A DNA stretch of 64,000 nt from a bacterium (GTDB taxonomy: Bacteria; Auribacterota; UBA6266): NCBI GenBank assembly GCA_023228325.1, contig JALOBK010000001.1, positions 186,001-250,000 on the forward strand, given 5' to 3'. Position 1 is the stretch's first letter; every line of letters begins with the position of its first letter. Below are positions 7,641-15,607 of this stretch, piece after piece. The translations under genes and the position numbers were made by a program. The notes beneath the pieces are model-generated. The model ran no database searches. It was given only the letters and a program-made list of their open reading frames with translations, and was not told the DNA's origin.

Positions 7641-9956
7641 TTACCTGTCCCGCCCGTTAAGGACGGGTAAAGTAAAATAAAACGACGCTCCTCCGCCGAT
7701 GTTATTTTCCGCCCGCAGAGCCCCGCCGTGAGACTCAATAATCGTTTTATTGATTGAAAGCCCCATGCCCATGCCTTCTTTTTTAGTGGTAAAGAAAGGC
7801 TCGAACAGGCGGTTTATGTTTTTATCATCGATTCCGGTTCCCGTATCTTCAATACCGACAGCAACAAACTTGCTGTCTTCCCTCATTGACCGTACGCATA
7901 ATTTTTTCACATCCGAGTCTTTCATCGCTTCACAGCTGTTAAGCGCAAGGTTTAAGATAACCTGCTGTAATTGTATGCGATCGCCCTTCACAAACGGGAT
8001 ATTCTCATCAAGTTCACTGTTTAACGATATGCCTTTTATTATCAAATCACTGTGTAGAAGAGAAATTACTTCCCTGATAATAACGTTGATATTTAATATC
8101 TTAAATTCGGGATCAGACTTTCTCAACAGCGCCCGAAGCCTGTTGATTACTTCGCTGGCCCGTTTGTCGTCTTCGATAATATCGGAAAGTATTTCCCTGA
8201 ATTCATCAAGGTCGGGGTTTTCCCTTAACAGGAACCGCCGCGCCGCCTGGGCGTTGCTCATAATCGCCATAAGCGGCTGATTAAGTTCATGCGCTAACGC
8301 CGCGGTAAGCTCTCCCATCGTAGTTACCCGCGAAATATGCGTTAGTTCATCCTGGAGTTTACGAACACTTTCTTCTTTACTCCTGAATTCGGTGATATCC
8401 TGAACAGTCCCGACGCCGGTAACGGCTTCCCCTTCCTCATTAAGCTCTATCTCAGCCTTTGCCACAACCCACTTTATTCCGCCGTTGACCACTATCCTAT
8501 GCTCAATATCACAGGATTTTTTCTTCTCAAGAGCGTCTTTCCAAATTCTATCTACATATTCCCGGTCATCGGCATGGACAATCTCAAGAAATTTCTCATA
8601 ATTAACCGTTGTCCCTGAATCCAAACCGAATATACGGTATGTCTCATCCGACCATTTGAATATATTGTTCGCTATATCAAGGTTCCAGCTCCCGATATGA
8701 GCGACTCCCTGGGCTCTTTCAAACTCATCCTTGATAATTCTCAAGACCTTATTCGCTTCTTCAAGTTCCCGCGTGCGCTTTCGCACGCGTTTTTCCATTT
8801 CATCACGCGATTCTTTAAGAAGTTTCTGGATCTGCTTTTGCCGGGTAATGTCGATACCGTATAAATTGATGTAGCCCTGTTTCGTGATAGGCGCGAAAGA
8901 AAAATTAAAAACCTTTTCTCCCGCTTTTATTTCAGTTTCTTCTATCTTGCCCGCGATAAAAACTTTTTTAATCACATCAGAAAGATTATCAGGCAGAATC
9001 CCCCCGATTTTGGTTTTCCACTCTTCCAGCAGCGGCGCGCTTGCGTTGTTGGCAAAAATAACCCTGCAATCCTTATCAACCCGCAGCACAGGGGATGGAT
9101 TTTCCTCGGGAAAACGGGAAAGTTTTTCGATATCCGCCGCCGCCTCTTTTCGCGCGGTAATATCCTGTGTCGTGCCGAAACCTCCGAGAAGTTTGCCTTT
9201 TTTATCAAATTCAAGCTCCGCCTGTTCTCTCACCCATTTTATCTTTCCGTTCACTATAATGCGGTGTTCGATGTCATAAGGCTCGCCGCGCATGGCCGCG
9301 TTCCATTTCGTATCAACGTATTTGCGGTCATCAGGATAAACGGCGGAAAGAAAAGTTTCATAGGTCATTGTTTTATCTTTCTTTACGCCGAAGATACGGT
9401 GATTTTCTTCCGACCAGGTAAGTTCATTTTTATGGACATCAAGCCGCCAGCTTCCGAGATGAGCTACCGACTGCGCGTGTCTCAGGTCTCCCTCTCTTTC
9501 CTGCAGATCCGCAGTCTTCTCTTTGACCAATTCTTCCAGATGTTTTTTATGCTTATTCAACTCCGTCTCGGCGCGCTTGCGCTCGGTGATGTCAATGCCC
9601 ATCTCAAGGATCATTGTGGAACCGTTCGCCTCAGGAAACGGATAATCGTAAATATCATAAACACGCCCGTCCGGCCCGTTCCACTCCCAGCGGTGCGGAG
9701 CGTTTGTCTTCAGAACTTTGTAAGTTTCGCACTCGTCACAGGGTTCTTTTTTGTTGAAGAGAAACTCGTAACAACGCTTTCCGTACGATTCGCCGAACCG
9801 TTCGCGGAAGATTTTGTTGGCAAAAGGCACGCGGTAATCCTTATCAAGCAGGACAACATAGGCGGGCAGAGCTTCAAGAACGCTGTAAAGGCGCTGGCGT
9901 TCCATTACAAGCTCTTTTGTCCTTTTCTTTACTATATCTTCAGGTCTATTTTTCAT
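7641..9956 (-). CDS. Multi-PAS sensor histidine kinase
   Basis: A soluble kinase without obvious membrane segments. Four PAS modules can be read in order: PAS1 (YSVLEALPAYVVLLDKDYR), two PAS_3-type repeats with very similar sequence (VAHLGSWRLDVHKNELTWSE and VAHIGSWNLDIANNIFKWSD) and one PAS between them. These are followed by a HisKA domain (MGELTAALAHELNQPLMAI) and an HATPase domain (NLALNSCEAM, GIEDTGTGI, GMGMGLSINKTI). PAS1 contains KRCYEFLFNKKEPCDECE, a cysteine pattern that could sense redox state. I use the ATG at 9956; the frame is open to a TTG at 10004. A promoter of the TTGTAA-N17-TAAAAT type lies at 10083-10111. It is followed at once by the FixJ-type partner. Confidence 0.9.
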   Translation of the reverse strand: MKNRPEDIVKKRTKELVMERQRLYSVLEALPAYVVLLDKDYRVPFANKIFRERFGESYGKRCYEFLFNKKEPCDECETYKVLKTNAPHRWEWNGPDGRVYDIYDYPFPEANGSTMILEMGIDITERKRAETELNKHKKHLEELVKEKTADLQEREGDLRHAQSVAHLGSWRLDVHKNELTWSEENHRIFGVKKDKTMTYETFLSAVYPDDRKYVDTKWNAAMRGEPYDIEHRIIVNGKIKWVREQAELEFDKKGKLLGGFGTTQDITARKEAAADIEKLSRFPEENPSPVLRVDKDCRVIFANNASAPLLEEWKTKIGGILPDNLSDVIKKVFIAGKIEETEIKAGEKVFNFSFAPITKQGYINLYGIDITRQKQIQKLLKESRDEMEKRVRKRTRELEEANKVLRIIKDEFERAQGVAHIGSWNLDIANNIFKWSDETYRIFGLDSGTTVNYEKFLEIVHADDREYVDRIWKDALEKKKSCDIEHRIVVNGGIKWVVAKAEIELNEEGEAVTGVGTVQDITEFRSKEESVRKLQDELTHISRVTTMGELTAALAHELNQPLMAIMSNAQAARRFLLRENPDLDEFREILSDIIEDDKRASEVINRLRALLRKSDPEFKILNINVIIREVISLLHSDLIIKGISLNSELDENIPFVKGDRIQLQQVILNLALNSCEAMKDSDVKKLCVRSMREDSKFVAVGIEDTGTGIDDKNINRLFEPFFTTKKEGMGMGLSINKTIIESHGGALRAENNIGGGASFYFTLPVLNGRDR

Positions 9957-10082
9957 GTTTGTCTCTGCCGCCTGTCTCATTAAAGTTGTAGCATTATATG
10001 ACAACTAACAACATCATACCGGCATATGGATAAGATAAAGAAGAAATATCATTCAGCCCCCCAGCCTAATTAACAGGTAAAT

Positions 10083-10111
10083 ATTTTAACACAGGATATC
10101 AGGTGTTACAA
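10083..10111 (-). promoter_or_regulatory. Sigma-70-type promoter of the PAS kinase gene
   Basis: On the minus strand TTGTAA (10106-10111), a 17-base spacer ending in TGTGT and TAAAAT (10083-10088). The same hexamers recur before three other minus-strand genes in this window. Confidence 0.7.
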
Positions 10112-10176
10112 CGGAAAGGAGCGCGGAGATTTAAACTGAAAAATATCCGCGGCAATACGGCGCGGTCGAAAACGTC

Positions 10177-10206
10177 TTGACATAATCAAAGAATGCTTCC
10201 AATATA
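10177..10206 (+). promoter_or_regulatory. Possible promoter of the AsmA-like gene
   Basis: A consensus TTGACA sits at 10177-10182 on the plus strand, with AATATA 18 bases further on. The -10 is poor, but the perfect -35 and the position 36 bases before the TTG start support it. Confidence 0.45.
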
Positions 10207-10241
10207 TGATTTAAAGGCTGTATTTATAGGGGGTATGCGCC

Positions 10242-12494
10242 TTGGCTGAAAAACAAAAAGTTTTTTCCTTCTCTAAATTCCTATTTTTCGCCGCGATTAT
10301 TCTTATCCTTGTTATTTCCATTATCATCATAAAAGCGCCCGCAATTTTATCCTCCGGCAAAGGCAAAGATTTTCTGCTGGGCGCTATCAACAGAAAAATC
10401 CCGGGCTCCATCAACATTGAATCGCTGAACCTAAGCTGGAAAAGCGGTCTGGAAATAACAGGCTTCTCCCTGAAAGACGGGGAAACCTCGATTGTATTCG
10501 GCAGTTTAAAAACAGAGTTATCCCTCCTGGATTTAATATCCGTAAAAAAATTAGACTTCGGAAAAACACAGATGCGGGACATCTACGTAAAAATATATTT
10601 AGACGGCATAAAAGAACTTCCGGGAAAAGAAGTTACAGCGGTAAAAAGCCATGAGCAGGAAAAAGTTTCAGGACAATTCATAATCCTGCCCCGGTCTTTT
10701 TCAGGCGAGATAGAAATTGAAAATGCCAACATAATGATATCAGGGCCGGATATTAAACCGGCGCGTTTCACGGAAATCAGCGTGAAACTCTTTTCAAAAC
10801 CGGGCCGGAAGATCTTCAGTTTTTCAACCAGAGGAAAAGCGTCACAGGATAAATTATCCGGTTTCTTCGATGTAAAAGGGAGGCTGGAAAATCTTAAAGA
10901 TATCATGGATTTCGACCTTTCAAGCGCAAAAGCGGAAATTAACGCCACTTTAAAGTCCGTACCTACCGAAGGCATAGATTTCCTGCTTAAAACCGACGGC
11001 TTATTCGAAGCCGCTTTCGGCAGCAACCTGAATCTTGAAACATCCGTATTAACCGGCGCGGGAACAGCAAATGTTTCTTTTAAGGCCGATTCCCCTGATT
11101 TTTCGGCTGATTTCACTATGGAGCTAACAGATGAAAGTATCAGATTATTAAAAGAAGCAAATATAAAATGCTCCGTATCCCCGGTTCTTTTCAAAAAAAT
11201 CGTCAAGACCGCTCCGTTCCGGCTGAAAAACAAAACCGGAGTGGAAGCAACCATAACTAAACTGGAAGTCCCTCTTCGGGGGCGCGCCGGAAATCCCCTG
11301 TCAATCCTTTATGCCGCAAAACTAAACGCTGAAATCCGCGCTTCAAAACTGTCTTTAGCCGGCGTAAACGATAAATACACCCTGACCCTGGACCCTTTAA
11401 GACTTGCCGTATCAGGCGAACAATTGGGCAAAAAAACAATTATAAAAGCAGACTGCCGCCTTTCAGGACCCGGTTCGCTGGATAAAGGGGAAATATCATT
11501 TGACGGCGTCGCAAACAATATTCTGAAACCGGAAGGCCTGTTTAACAAAGAAGGTTTTTCGATAAAATTCAACTCAGGCATCGACGGGGTATCCGTAAAA
11601 GAATTAGACCGGCTCTTTGACACAGACCGGTTTCTTGCCACAGTCATGGGAGAGACTTTAAATATAAAAGCATCGGCGGAACTGCAGGATATGAAAGGCC
11701 CCGTTAATCTCAGTATTGAAGGCCTTAACGCGAATGCCGTGATACCGGCATACCTTAATGAAGGATATCTTTCGCTTCATGACAACATACGGGCAGAAAT
11801 AAAAGTTACACCCGATTTAGGAAGGATAATCTTAAAAAATATCAATCCTCTGCTTATAACCGCTGTCAGCGCGAAAAAGCCTATCTCCGTTAATATCAGC
11901 CGGGATGAGTTTTATCTTCCTCTGAAAAACTTTTCAATCAGTAACGTCACTGTGAAAGAAGCCGTTGTCGAGCTCGGCGAAATAACGCTTGATAACGGAG
12001 GCATACTGAGCCCGCTTGTGGCATTTTTGAAATCCACTTCCGGGCAGGCTATGACCGCGAGCTTTACGCCTTTAAGGGCAAGCCTCCGTAAAGGAACAGC
12101 GCGGTATTCCAGGATGGATACAATCCTCGCGAACAGTTTTCATACTGTTACATGGGGAACAATTGATATCTCAAATGATAAACTCGATATAATACTCGGG
12201 CTTCCGTCAGATACTCTCGATAAAGTCTTTGACCTGGAAGACCTGCCCGAAGATTATATCCTGGAAATCCCTATCCGCGGCTCAACCGCAAACCCGAAAG
12301 TCGACTGGTCGAAAGCCGCGGCAAAAATCGGCACTCTTTTCCTGAAAAAGAAAATAGACGAAGAGGTCCCCGGATTAGGCACAGCGATAGACGGGCTCTT
12401 TAATAAATCCGGCAAAGATGACAACTCTGAAGACAATTCCCCCGGCTCCATACTTATAGATTCACTCAATAAATGGCTTGAGAATCAGGATTAA
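10242..12494 (+). CDS. AsmA-like envelope protein
   Basis: A 750-residue protein with one N-terminal membrane helix (FLFFAAIILILVISIIIIKA) and a long beta-rich periplasmic body. It shows AsmA-family features: KIPGSINIESLNLSWKSG near the start, repeated short beta strands, and a C-terminal DIILGLPSDTLDKVF...LEIPIRGSTANPKVDW. AsmA/TamB-type proteins bridge inner and outer membranes and move lipids. Start: TTG at 10242 with AGGGGG about 8 bases upstream; no in-frame ATG is better placed. It is one of only two complete plus-strand genes and is transcribed divergently from the kinase gene. Family membership is moderately confident; substrate is unknown. Confidence 0.75.
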   Translation: MAEKQKVFSFSKFLFFAAIILILVISIIIIKAPAILSSGKGKDFLLGAINRKIPGSINIESLNLSWKSGLEITGFSLKDGETSIVFGSLKTELSLLDLISVKKLDFGKTQMRDIYVKIYLDGIKELPGKEVTAVKSHEQEKVSGQFIILPRSFSGEIEIENANIMISGPDIKPARFTEISVKLFSKPGRKIFSFSTRGKASQDKLSGFFDVKGRLENLKDIMDFDLSSAKAEINATLKSVPTEGIDFLLKTDGLFEAAFGSNLNLETSVLTGAGTANVSFKADSPDFSADFTMELTDESIRLLKEANIKCSVSPVLFKKIVKTAPFRLKNKTGVEATITKLEVPLRGRAGNPLSILYAAKLNAEIRASKLSLAGVNDKYTLTLDPLRLAVSGEQLGKKTIIKADCRLSGPGSLDKGEISFDGVANNILKPEGLFNKEGFSIKFNSGIDGVSVKELDRLFDTDRFLATVMGETLNIKASAELQDMKGPVNLSIEGLNANAVIPAYLNEGYLSLHDNIRAEIKVTPDLGRIILKNINPLLITAVSAKKPISVNISRDEFYLPLKNFSISNVTVKEAVVELGEITLDNGGILSPLVAFLKSTSGQAMTASFTPLRASLRKGTARYSRMDTILANSFHTVTWGTIDISNDKLDIILGLPSDTLDKVFDLEDLPEDYILEIPIRGSTANPKVDWSKAAAKIGTLFLKKKIDEEVPGLGTAIDGLFNKSGKDDNSEDNSPGSILIDSLNKWLENQD

Positions 12495-12525
12495 GTAGTT
12501 AGTAAAATAGGTGTTTGCAGTTTAG

Positions 12526-12582
12526 CCACGTTGTGTTATATGACGTGTTGTACATAACCACGTCACGATAACACTCACGTGG
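12526..12582. terminator. Long imperfect inverted repeat after the AsmA-like gene
   Basis: Arm 12526-12547 (CCACGTTGTGTTAT...) pairs with arm 12559-12582 (...ATAACACTCACGTGG) with two or three mismatches, giving a stem of about 22 bp around an 11-base loop. It follows the AsmA-like stop by 31 bases. No T-run follows, so it may stabilise the mRNA end or be a repeat element rather than an intrinsic terminator. Confidence 0.5.
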
Positions 12583-12596
12583 TCCCCATTTAAACG

Positions 12597-12797
12597 ATAT
12601 GTTGTTTGCTTTTCTATCTGTGTGTATCTGTGTTATCTGTGGTTACTATTATTTTTTAACTATCTATATGTTTTTGCTTTTCTATCTGTGTGTATCTGTG
12701 TTATCTGTGGTTACTATTATTTTTTAACTATCTATATGTTTTTGCTTTTCTATCTGTGTGTATCTGTGTTATCTGTGGTTACTATTATTTTTTATTT
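12597..12797. repeat. 68-bp tandem repeat, almost three copies
   Basis: The unit starts TCTATCTGTGTGTATCTGTG at 12613, 12681 and 12749, an exact 68-base period. It contains GTTATCTGTGGTTACTATTA and an AT-rich stretch. The copies are nearly identical, so amplification is recent or maintained. The plus-strand ORF over it merely reads the repeat. The inner words (ATCTGTGTTATCTGTGGTT) resemble a dispersed intergenic element I have seen in other environmental genomes; that is recollection, not evidence here. Confidence 0.85.
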
Positions 12798-12849
12798 TTT
12801 CATATTTAGTATTTACGTCTTTCGTCCTATGTTTTAATCGTCCCACGTC

Positions 12850-13413
12850 CTACGTCCTACGTCCTTCGTTAAAAGGCATCCCGCATTTCATAGACTGGTG
12901 CATACGAAGTTTCTTCGCGTTATCTTTGAATTCCTCAAATTTAGCTTTCTGCTCATCGGTCAGGATACTTTCTATCTGGCTATCCGTTTTATCTTTGACA
13001 GCGTCTAATTTGCCTTTGAATTCTTCCCTGGCAGTTTCTATTTCTCCCTTATTGGCCTCAAAAATAGCTTTTACCTGTTTTTTCTGTTCATCTGTAAGGT
13101 CGCACTTCTTCGCCATTATATTTAAAAACATCTTGCCCATTTTTTCGCGCCTTTCTTCCCTGTCTCCGGGCTCCATATCGCCGCGGCGCATCTCGCCCAT
13201 CATTTCTCCGGGGCCTCTGTGACGGTTTCCCCGGCTTTCATAATCGGGGCGGCCTTCTCTTTGAGCCGACATGTTTTTCAACATCATAAGTTTCTGGAAT
13301 TCGCTGTGTCTCGCGGAACTCTGGATACCTCCGGCAACCAGATATCCGCCTATCCCGCCCACCAGGAGGGTCAGAATCATAAGAGCAACCAGAATAATTT
13401 TTGAGTTTTCCAT
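12850..13413 (-). CDS. Spy/CpxP-like periplasmic protein with LTxxQ motifs
   Basis: N-terminal membrane anchor (IILVALMILTLLVGGIGGYLVAGG), a Met/Arg/Glu-rich linker (about 45-90) and a helical domain with two LT(D)EQ motifs (CDLTDEQKKQVKAIF, SILTDEQKAKFEEF) about 40 residues apart. These are hallmarks of Spy/CpxP/CnrX-type envelope chaperones or metal-stress sensors. It is the third gene after an ECF sigma factor and its zinc-finger anti-sigma, so it is likely the sensor or the output of that circuit. The last residues (NEGRRT) and the stop codon are encoded by GACGTAGGACGT-type intergenic repeat DNA, so the original C-terminus may have been replaced. Confidence 0.8.
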   Translation of the reverse strand: MENSKIILVALMILTLLVGGIGGYLVAGGIQSSARHSEFQKLMMLKNMSAQREGRPDYESRGNRHRGPGEMMGEMRRGDMEPGDREERREKMGKMFLNIMAKKCDLTDEQKKQVKAIFEANKGEIETAREEFKGKLDAVKDKTDSQIESILTDEQKAKFEEFKDNAKKLRMHQSMKCGMPFNEGRRT

Positions 13414-13423
13414 ATTTTTCTCC

Positions 13424-13870
13424 TTAGTTAAGGGTTAACCTGAATACATCATATTCAGACAGGTTTTCGGTTTCCAAAACAATTTTTTCGTTGGAAGTAT
13501 AGTTGCCGGCCAGCAGGACTTCTTCCAGCGAAACGGCTCTTTCCTCAAAAAGGCCTGAAAAAGAAATAAGGCCTAAGATCAATAAAACCATAGCCGCGGC
13601 GGGAACCAGCTTCAAAGCCAGCGGCCTGACATTAAATATCCAGCCTGAAGTAAAACGGTTTTCTATTTTTTCCATTATCTGAGAGGTAAACTCATCTCCT
13701 GCTTTAAGAGGCGCGCCGCTTTTTAAAGAACCTTTAACCGTTTTCAGGATTTCGATTCGCTTTTTGCACTGAGGGCACCCGCAAATATGGGCTGACATTT
13801 CTTTTTCCGCAGAAACTTCCAGTTCCCCGTCAAAATATCTGTCAATCAGTCCGGAATATTTGCATTTCAT
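13424..13870 (-). CDS. Anti-sigma factor with zinc-finger (zf-HC2) domain
   Basis: The cytoplasmic N-terminus carries HICGCPQCKKR, the H-x3-C-x2-C motif of ZAS/zf-HC2 anti-sigma factors, after an upstream cysteine (MKCKYSG). One membrane helix follows (LALKLVPAAAMVLLILGLISF, about 85-107), then a short periplasmic tail. It should hold the ECF sigma factor, encoded 5 bases upstream, inactive until an envelope signal. The tail (EEVLLAGNYTSNEKIVL) is short, so signal reception may rely on the Spy-like protein encoded 10 bases downstream. Confidence 0.85.
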   Translation of the reverse strand: MKCKYSGLIDRYFDGELEVSAEKEMSAHICGCPQCKKRIEILKTVKGSLKSGAPLKAGDEFTSQIMEKIENRFTSGWIFNVRPLALKLVPAAAMVLLILGLISFSGLFEERAVSLEEVLLAGNYTSNEKIVLETENLSEYDVFRLTLN

Positions 13871-13875
13871 TCTTA

Positions 13876-14403
13876 TTATCCCTTTATATAATCTTTTAAA
13901 ATCTCTTTTAACCTTGCTCTCGCCCTTGACAATCTCGACTCCACCGTACCCACCGGACGCTTAATAACATCCGATATTTCCCTGTATGAAAGCTCCTCGT
14001 AATCCCTTAAAACCACAACCGTCTTAAGCTTCAGGGGCAGCCTTTCCACCGCATCATTTATAATATCCCTTAATTCCGCCTTTTCGGCTGTATCTTCCCG
14101 GCTCGCGATTACATTTTCATTCAGGAACACGGTCTTTAACTTATTCTTCCTTATGTGATTGCAGGCCGTATTATAGGTAATCCGGTAAAGCCAGGTCATA
14201 AATGAAGCTTCTTTTTTAAAAGAACCGAGTTTCACATAAGCCTTGATAAAACTTTCCTGGGCTACATCCTGAGCCGCCTCATAGTTATCCAAAAGCTTAT
14301 AAGCTATGTTCAGCACCTTATTTTTATGTAAATCTACGAGCCGGCCAAAAGCTGCCTTGTTCCCCTCTTGCGCCTGCTCAAGCAGCTGCTTCTCTTCCGT
14401 CAT
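13876..14403 (-). CDS. ECF-type RNA polymerase sigma factor
   Basis: 175 residues with region 2 (AFGRLVDLHKNKVLNIAYKL, AQDVAQESFIKAYVKLGSF, TWLYRITYNTACNHIRK) and region 4 (LPLKLKTVVVLRDYEELSYREISDVIKRPVGTVESRLSRAR). No region 1 or 3, as in the RpoE group. It heads a three-gene operon with its anti-sigma factor and a Spy-like envelope protein. AAGGAAA precedes the ATG. A GGAATA-N16-GTCTAA sequence at 14430-14457 looks like an ECF-type promoter, suggesting autoregulation. Confidence 0.93.
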   Translation of the reverse strand: MTEEKQLLEQAQEGNKAAFGRLVDLHKNKVLNIAYKLLDNYEAAQDVAQESFIKAYVKLGSFKKEASFMTWLYRITYNTACNHIRKNKLKTVFLNENVIASREDTAEKAELRDIINDAVERLPLKLKTVVVLRDYEELSYREISDVIKRPVGTVESRLSRARARLKEILKDYIKG

Positions 14404-14429
14404 CTGAGGAAATTTCCTTTTTCAACCAG

Positions 14430-14457
14430 TTAGACACCGACCTGCTTATTTTATTCC
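14430..14457 (-). promoter_or_regulatory. Candidate autoregulated ECF promoter
   Basis: On the minus strand GGAATA (14452-14457), 16 bases, then GTCTAA (14430-14435), about 27 bases before the sigma factor start. ECF sigma factors of the RpoE type favour GGAAC-like -35 and TCTAA-like -10 elements at this spacing. Confidence 0.45.
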
Positions 14458-14479
14458 CTTTTATTTTAACTTTTAATCC

Positions 14480-15481
14480 TTACCATTTCCAGCCGGCTCC
14501 GATCGAGATTTGTTTTTCTCCTTTTGATACGGCGCCCCGCAGAAAAAGCTCGCCCCGGTCTTTCAATATTTTCCTTGAAAGTTTGACATCCATTCCCAGG
14601 TCTTTCCCCTGTTCATTTTTCAGTTTAAACTCAAGATTGCCGTTTTTGCCCAGTTTACAGCTTGCCCCGAAAACAATCCGCCTGAGCTCTCCCTTTTCAT
14701 ACGGCATTTCAAAGAGAACACCCAACTTTTCATTTACCTTCCACTGCCCGAAAAGAGTTATCCTCTCTCTGGAAGGGACACCACCTATGCCTATCTTATA
14801 CTCAAGGCCCCTCGCAAGAGGTTTCCCCAACCCCACCTCAAAATCAAACTGTGAACCTATCCTCTTATTTAAAACGTATAAAAGCCTGTGCTTTTGTGTA
14901 ATATCCCAATGCCCTTTAAAGGTTACAGTCTTTGTTTCTTTTGTTTTCGTTTTTAAGTGAACCTTCTCGTAAGTATATACAACCCGGTTATCTTTATTGA
15001 TAATCCAGCCGCCTTTAAAAGTTAATGCGCCGCTTTCGCCCTTTTTACTTTTCAGATTGAACGTCAGGCGGTTATATTTATCGGCCTGCCAGCTTCCTTC
15101 CAGGTTTAAAACATATTCCCTCGGCCGGCCCGACATATTCTTCCCCGCGGCGGAAAAAGCGAGTTTATTCGCTTTCGCGTCTTTTATCTCGCCTTTTATC
15201 GTAAGTTCATCTCCGGCGCTCCGGCCGTGTTTTTCATCGAGGGTAAGGACGAGGTCGTGATTTTCGTCCAGAGACCAGTTCCCCGAAAGCCTGATATGCC
15301 GGGGGATGGAAGAGTCCTGCGGTTTTTTCGCGTGGTAGATAAAAGTGTTTTTCCTGTCTATCTCGATTCTGCCGTCGATAATTTCCCGGTATTTGGGAAC
15401 ATTTGATTTTTTCCCAGTCCTTGTGTAGACAAGTTTGTTGTTCGGGTCGATCTCATATGTTATTTTTTCGCTTTTTCTCAT
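14480..15481 (-). CDS. Beta-repeat protein of unknown function
   Basis: 333 residues without signal peptide or membrane helix. It is built from about eight repeats of 35-45 residues with the pattern G-x-W-x-(I/L)-(D/N)-x2-(H/N)-(R/D)-L, for example GNWSLDENHDLVLTL, GSWQADKYNRLTFNL, GGWIINKDNRVVYTY, GHWDITQKHRLLYVL and GQWKVNEKLGVLFEM. Alternating polar and hydrophobic residues suggest a long beta sheet or barrel-like solenoid. It begins ITYEIDPNNKLVYT, so the first repeat lacks the GxW. I do not recognise a characterised family. It is monocistronic with its own TTGTAA-N17-TAAAAT promoter. Confidence 0.7.
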   Translation of the reverse strand: MRKSEKITYEIDPNNKLVYTRTGKKSNVPKYREIIDGRIEIDRKNTFIYHAKKPQDSSIPRHIRLSGNWSLDENHDLVLTLDEKHGRSAGDELTIKGEIKDAKANKLAFSAAGKNMSGRPREYVLNLEGSWQADKYNRLTFNLKSKKGESGALTFKGGWIINKDNRVVYTYEKVHLKTKTKETKTVTFKGHWDITQKHRLLYVLNKRIGSQFDFEVGLGKPLARGLEYKIGIGGVPSRERITLFGQWKVNEKLGVLFEMPYEKGELRRIVFGASCKLGKNGNLEFKLKNEQGKDLGMDVKLSRKILKDRGELFLRGAVSKGEKQISIGAGWKW

Positions 15482-15536
15482 TCTGCCGTCTCCGTGAATA
15501 TATGGATGAAAGTAAAATTGGCTTAGATATTTTAAT

Positions 15537-15565
15537 ATTTTAACATGAAAAAAAAGCGGTTACAA
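15537..15565 (-). promoter_or_regulatory. Sigma-70-type promoter of the beta-repeat gene
   Basis: Minus strand TTGTAA (15560-15565), 17-base spacer containing a T-run and TGT before the -10, then TAAAAT (15537-15542). It is one of four matching promoters in the window. Confidence 0.7.
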
Positions 15566-15607
15566 CGGGAAGGGAAGGAATGACCGGTCAAACAGATATG
15601 TTCGCTT

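Noticed and set aside
12597..12797. Possible CRISPR array
   Set aside because: The 68-base units are directly adjacent and near-identical, with no variable spacers, and no cas gene is present.
12622..12837. Plus-strand ORF over the tandem repeat, repeating FLSVCICVICGYYYF
   Set aside because: It exists only because the 68-bp unit has no stop in that frame; no ribosome site and no protein-like composition.
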